64,000 bases of DNA, from contig OX459104.1 of assembly GCA_949775045.1 (NCBI GenBank), positions 8,665,655 through 8,729,654 of the forward strand. Reading direction: 5' to 3'. Under the pieces are notes generated by a model that had not been told where the DNA came from, ran no database searches, and saw nothing but the letters and a program-made list of their open reading frames with translations. Origin of the DNA: Metridium senile (lineage: Eukaryota > Cnidaria > Anthozoa > Actiniaria > Metridiidae). Positions 59,640-64,000 of the stretch are shown here, piece after piece. Numbering within the stretch: the stretch's first letter is position 1; each line of letters begins with the position of its first letter. The translations under genes were made by a program, and so were the position numbers.

Positions 59640-60170
59640 ACATTTGTTGATGGTTTATTCTATAGAACATGGCCAAATCTTGTATTCAAGTCAGATATTT
59701 GTTCAAAATTTCAGATTAAGGGACTAAAGTGTGATTTTATATAAGATCAGAGGTTATAGAAATACTGAAAGCAACAATGAAGCAGTAAATACGACGATGA
59801 TGGTGTTGGCGAAAAAAGAAAGATAACTAGCACATTGATCGCCAGCGTACGATATTATTCATATACTCCTGGATGGAATCATTTATAGTTTGTTGACTAA
59901 AGTGTGGAGCCAACTTACTTTTTCTTGGCTTTTTCCTGTTTGGGTGTTTCTTTGGCATAAAAATAGAAGTATTCAATATGAAATTGTAATATGAATTGTA
60001 ATTATAGCAGACATTTTAATATCTGATGAAAATTAGTACATGCTGAGTAAAGCCGATTAGACTTCAATTAAAACAGACAGATTGATTCTCAATAATAGTT
60101 TCTTTTTATGATCACATGAAAGGCTTTGCAACCATTAATTGTATAAAAATTATCATTTACCTGCCATATT
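59640..60170. repeat. segmental duplication, copy 1
   Basis: Shares ATCTTGTATTCAAGTC, GGGACTAAAGTGTGATTTTA, GCAGTAAATACGACGATGAT and AGGCTTTGCAACCATTAATT with 61160-62330 in the same order and direction. Non-coding. Confidence 0.85.
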
Positions 60171-60228
60171 TGTTAAAGATTAGACCGCGAATGATAATGT
60201 CATTTACAATCCTGTCCGTGTTTGTTTA

Positions 60229-60446
60229 AGGCTACGTTAACACGGTATTGGACAAAATTTTGAACTATCAAAAAAACATCCGCCTAGGGGTTCCGTTCAC
60301 ACGGGACCGCTCTAAACGTGCAATAATTTGGACGCCTAAGGTACCGGTCAAAACGAAAATATTGTAATAATCGGTTCCGTGTGAACAGCATGTCAAGGTC
60401 GATCTTTTGCCATGTCAAAAATTCGTCCGGTTCCGTGTAAGCCTAA
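60229..60446. mobile_element. PIF/Harbinger-like MITE
   Basis: AGGCTACGTTAACACGG at the left and CCGTGTAAGCCT at the right, with GTTCACACGG and CCGTGTGAAC blocks inside. Right TIR has a short deletion. Lies between the two segmental copies. Confidence 0.55.
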
Positions 60447-61159
60447 GTTATCTTTTCATTATGAATGTTGTTACTCCGATCATTGATGTCTTTTTCATTT
60501 ATTGTATTTTCAGACTTTTTTCGATGATTTTGTATTGAATTTTTTCTTTGAATTTTTCAAAAATATCCATACAACATTTTGAAAGAAATGTATGTTTGAT
60601 ACTTGACTGTGAAAACAATATTTAATATCTCAAACATCTTATTGGTTTTAGACAAGGATAAATAATTTTAAAGGATAGTATTTAATAGTTATGTGTCAAT
60701 TTTGTTATTATCTTGTTGATCATGGGAGATAGTCACTCACAAAATATTCCAAATTGGTCCGGTGTGATTAAAAATGTATAAAACTCATCACCTTCTCGGT
60801 GTTGGCAACCACATGCACACCTACAAAACCGGAAGTCACGTTTCTAAATCAGTATTCTAGTTTTCTTGTTTTGGTATACGTAACGAATTTCAGAAATAAT
60901 TAAACTTTTACGGTTTTTTAATCACTGGCAAATCCTGCAATCTGATTGCCAAAAAAGTGTGCAATTAAAGCATTTCAACATAGCTCCCATGGGTTTTATT
61001 CTGGTTATATTTTCCTTTATTAAACCGCCATAAAGTAATGAAACACAAATTTTGCCGATTTTTAAAACTTTTATAGTAAAATATATTTTCTTCGCGGGTA
61101 GATAAAAAAAAGAAAGCTGTTTTTTTCTTTTTTTTTTTACAAAAATGTGTTTATGGCTG

Positions 61160-62330
61160 ATAAAAAATTCCCATATCTTGTATTCAAGTCCAATATTTGC
61201 TCAAATGTAAGATTCATGGGACTAAAGTGTGATTTTATATAAGATCAGAGGTTTCATAAAGGGAAGTGTGGTTAAAATAGAATTACTGGTTCAACTATAA
61301 AGCAGTAAATACGACGATGATGGTGTTGGCGAAAAAAGAAAGATAACTAGCACATTGATCGCCAGCGTATGATATTATTCATATACTACTGGATGGAATC
61401 ATTTATAGTGTGAAGACAGCTTCCTTTCTCTTGGCTTTTTCCTGTTTGGGTGATTTTTCGGCATAAAAATAGAAGTATTCAATATGAAATTGTAATAGCT
61501 CATCTAAATTATAGGAGACATTTTAATATTAGTACATGCTGGGTAAAGCCGACTTAACTTCGATTAAACTGTTATATAGATGTAATTACCTAAATGATGA
61601 AAACAGGCAGATTGATTATCAGTAATATGATAATAGAGCGAAAACACTAGAACCATGAAACAAAATTAAATTCTTAGTGTGTAATAGCGGAGGCCCGCGC
61701 AAGCGGAGCACCATACTTTAGAAAAAATAGTAACCCATCGAGTTGATTTTTCATCGACCGACACAGGAAGCCCACACTGTCCGTACGTCCGTCCGTACGT
61801 CCGTGCACATCGCGATTCTGATTGGTTAATAAGTTATGGTGGGAATTGAAGAGGGCGCGCGCGTCAAAATATCCTTCCTTGAGAAAACTTTTTTTCTCGC
61901 TTTTATCGACGTTTTTATCAACTTTTTCTATCTTTTTCTTCTTTCTCACGTACGCAACTCGTAAAATATCAGCACGTAATACCCAAGAAAATATCTTATA
62001 AGTGTAAGTGGTATTTACATGCACATATTGATGTTGTAAGAAAAAATTAAACTGGGAGCTTCGCCATTAGGTATTACCTAATTTGTATATTAGTTTTTAT
62101 TTAGCGACTATTAGTTACTATAAAAGACAAGTAAAGTTGTAATGAGGTATTGTTTCCTTTTGTATTTGATGTTTCTGGTCGAGTGATACTGACTAAATAG
62201 TCACTAAATAAAAACTATTGCTTAGTAACTATTTTGTTTTTATTTCATGGTTCTATGTTTTCACTCTATGAAAGGCTTTGCAACCATTAATTGTATAAAA
62301 ACTATCGTTTAGCTGTCATAATGTATTTTT
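61160..62330. repeat. segmental duplication, copy 2, carrying a MITE
   Basis: Second copy of 59640-60170, split after TTATCAGTAATATGA by the MITE at 61634-62268 and resuming at AAGGCTTTGCAACC. Confidence 0.85.
61634..62268. mobile_element. TAGAGCGA MITE with nested insertion
   Basis: Copy of the 22449-22678 MITE. Its sequence breaks after GTGTAATAG and resumes at 62094. The 406-bp insert (61688-62093) starts CGGAGGCCCGCGC, contains GTCCGTACGTCC repeats, ends before TAG and seems to have duplicated TAG. The insert is more GC-rich than its surroundings. Confidence 0.85.
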
Positions 62331-63854
62331 CAATGTATTTTCGGACTGATTATGTATCAAATTTCTTCTTTTGAAGAAAATGAACGAAAACCAGAAAAAA
62401 AATCATTATTAGTTGCAGTAAGATGCATGCCATACAACCTTGGCGTTGAATTGGGTTTACTGTGGGGTTTTTTTCCTGTTTTTAGCCATTTGATATTGTT
62501 TTAAAAAATGTTATTTTCAAGAAAACATATTGTTTAGCAATTGAAAATCTCCCTGCTTTCCTTTATGTAATTGTGTCGTTATCTTACTGCAATTAACAAT
62601 GATTTTTTTCTGGTTTTAGTTCATTTTTTGTAGTTTTAACATAAAAAAGAGCTTCGTTTCCATGGTTACCCAGTCACGGGACTTGTGAGCAACTACTTTA
62701 AACTGTGTTCAACATGTTCTCTTACTTCGGTAACATTTAGGTGGGAAATATCAATGATATATTTAGTTTTTATTGAGAGCCTCGTTTCCATGCTAAGCCT
62801 TGTAATGTCATATTCTAAAATACCCCTAAAACGACCCTGCACATGTTGCAAACTTGGCAACATCATTTTTCATGTCAATTAAGCTCCCCTGAACACAACT
62901 AGCCTAGTGCCCAATTTTAATCACAAATTTCCGGAAGTACACATGCTTCTGCTTTTTTTTTTTTTTTTGCTTTAATTTCCTTGGTTTGGGATCGCTGTGT
63001 TGCGATCACATCAGAATTTCAATATTTTTTGTCCGTGTTTCTTCGCAATTGAAACTTTTTGACAGATTAAACTATGATTTGATGGCAATAAAGGCAGTAT
63101 GTTCATAATTGAAACATATGTAAAAATCACTCTTGGCATAATAGTAGAATACAATCGCGTTTCATTAGTGTCATGAGATCACGGTAGAGACTTCCAAATA
63201 TATCCTAATCCTTATAAATATGTAAGCATACATAAGCATTGTAGGACTTTCTCGTTTTTGCAACATTTCGTACATCAGTACTGTAATTTAGTAATCTCGA
63301 TTCCTAGGTACCATTTTAAGATCTTATTGTTAACTTTTAAATGTTCACATGGGTCCGTTGGCAGCCCGATATTTATCCGATAATTACATTTTTTGGAGAA
63401 AAAGACCGTACGCACGAACAAAATGGCCGTTTTTGTCGTTTTCGATTGTCTAAAAGAATTTGAAAAAGGCGATTTTCTGTGTGATAAAAACAAACATTTG
63501 TTCAAGAACTAAGTAAAGACTTCTCTTAAGTAGTTTTTTTGATTGGTAAGATAAAAAACGGGGGTCACCGTTCGTTTATTTGAGTTATTGTGCTTCAAAC
63601 ATATCATGCGTAGTAGGATGCGCGTGAACATTTTAAGGACGTTCGCGGGTATTGTCTCTGTGCAGTGCGTGCGTCATTTCTGTGCGCGACGAGGAACGCC
63701 TGGACATTCGCAGGTGTTGACCGCTTTTATTGCGGGCGATGCATGATTTTGTGTTTATTTTGCATATGGCGGGAGGTTCAAACGAATTGAAAGAATACTG
63801 CTATTCTTCTAGTGTTTTCAATGTTATAAGTGTACTTTTTTCAAAACATTTTGG
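62331..63854. other. no gene seen
   Basis: AT-rich intergenic DNA with a poly-T at 62955-62968 and a GC-richer patch at 63600-63730 (GGACGTTCGCGGGTATTG). Several ORFs of 60-76 codons lack any support. Confidence 0.4.
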
Positions 63855-63856
63855 AA

Positions 63857-64000
63857 ATATGATGCGGTGAAGTCTCAGTCGACAAATTTCAAATTTCTTC
63901 ATCAAAAATGCGGTAAAAGTAGGAATTCGCGATCCGTATCCTCTGAGAAAAAGGACAGTTCGTGAAAGTGAAGTAGCCAAGACATACATGGAAAACTTAA
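63857..64000 (+). CDS. possible partial exon at window edge
   Basis: A plus-strand frame stays open from about 63869 to the window end, reading IRDPYPLRKRTVRESEVAKT. Composition is protein-like, but no domain is recognised and the exon start is not defined. Confidence 0.2.

Overview
The window looks like a gene-poor, AT-rich, transposon-rich stretch of animal nuclear DNA, most likely from a cnidarian and probably an anthozoan (coral or anemone type). This is inferred from spliced genes with GT-AG introns, two single-exon rhodopsin-family GPCR genes, a Mutator/Kolobok-like transposase of a kind common in cnidarians, TA-flanked MITEs whose ends begin TAGAGCGA, and a zinc-binding-like C-H-R...WR...C-H-P domain that I associate with cnidarian gene families. 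No bacterial features, rRNA, functional tRNA or CRISPR array were seen. Many apparent ORFs begin at TTG or GTG or lie in simple repeats; they are not reported as genes.

Layout. 1-3.7 kb: relic exon, MITEs and a tRNA-like SINE head. 3.8-13.9 kb: a reconstructed four-exon minus-strand gene for a 201-aa secreted, cysteine-rich protein; its introns hold a pogo-like element, foldback repeats, a decayed LINE and a long-TIR element. 13.9-17.7 kb: non-coding with simple repeats. 17.76-29.16 kb: nested TTAA-flanked elements, the main one a 6.4-kb two-gene Kolobok-like transposon (20796-27243). It carries a three-exon transposase (659 aa, minus) and a convergent four-exon small protein (134 aa, plus). 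A near-perfect 1.75-kb foldback follows directly. 29-32.7 kb: relics. 32.74-37.74 kb: a 5-kb TTAA foldback whose loop holds a GTT-rich minisatellite with two MITEs inserted in it. 38-42.9 kb: more elements. 42.9-44.1 kb: a GPCR gene broken by one in-frame TAG.

45.4-56.3 kb is the most unusual part. Five nearly identical 1784-bp B segments alternate with 265-bp S segments (S-B-S-B-S-B-B-B-S), the whole sitting at the TA centre of a 44-bp-arm palindrome. Each B has three ACGGTTAAC motifs and three GTTAACCGT motifs facing each other around a TATATAAG box. Where S is missing, the junction keeps only CATG, as expected of a cut-and-paste excision scar. Two nested MITEs cap the right end. 56.8 kb: a (CCTTGT)n array. 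58.0-59.1 kb: an intact GPCR (375 aa, minus) with a decayed paralogue fragment and a duplicated upstream segment behind it. 59.2-64 kb: duplicated non-coding DNA with a nested MITE and nothing else recognised.

The genes do not form a pathway. The likely host functions are one secreted protein and two receptors; the rest is mobile-element biology, with repeated use of TTAA and TA target sites.
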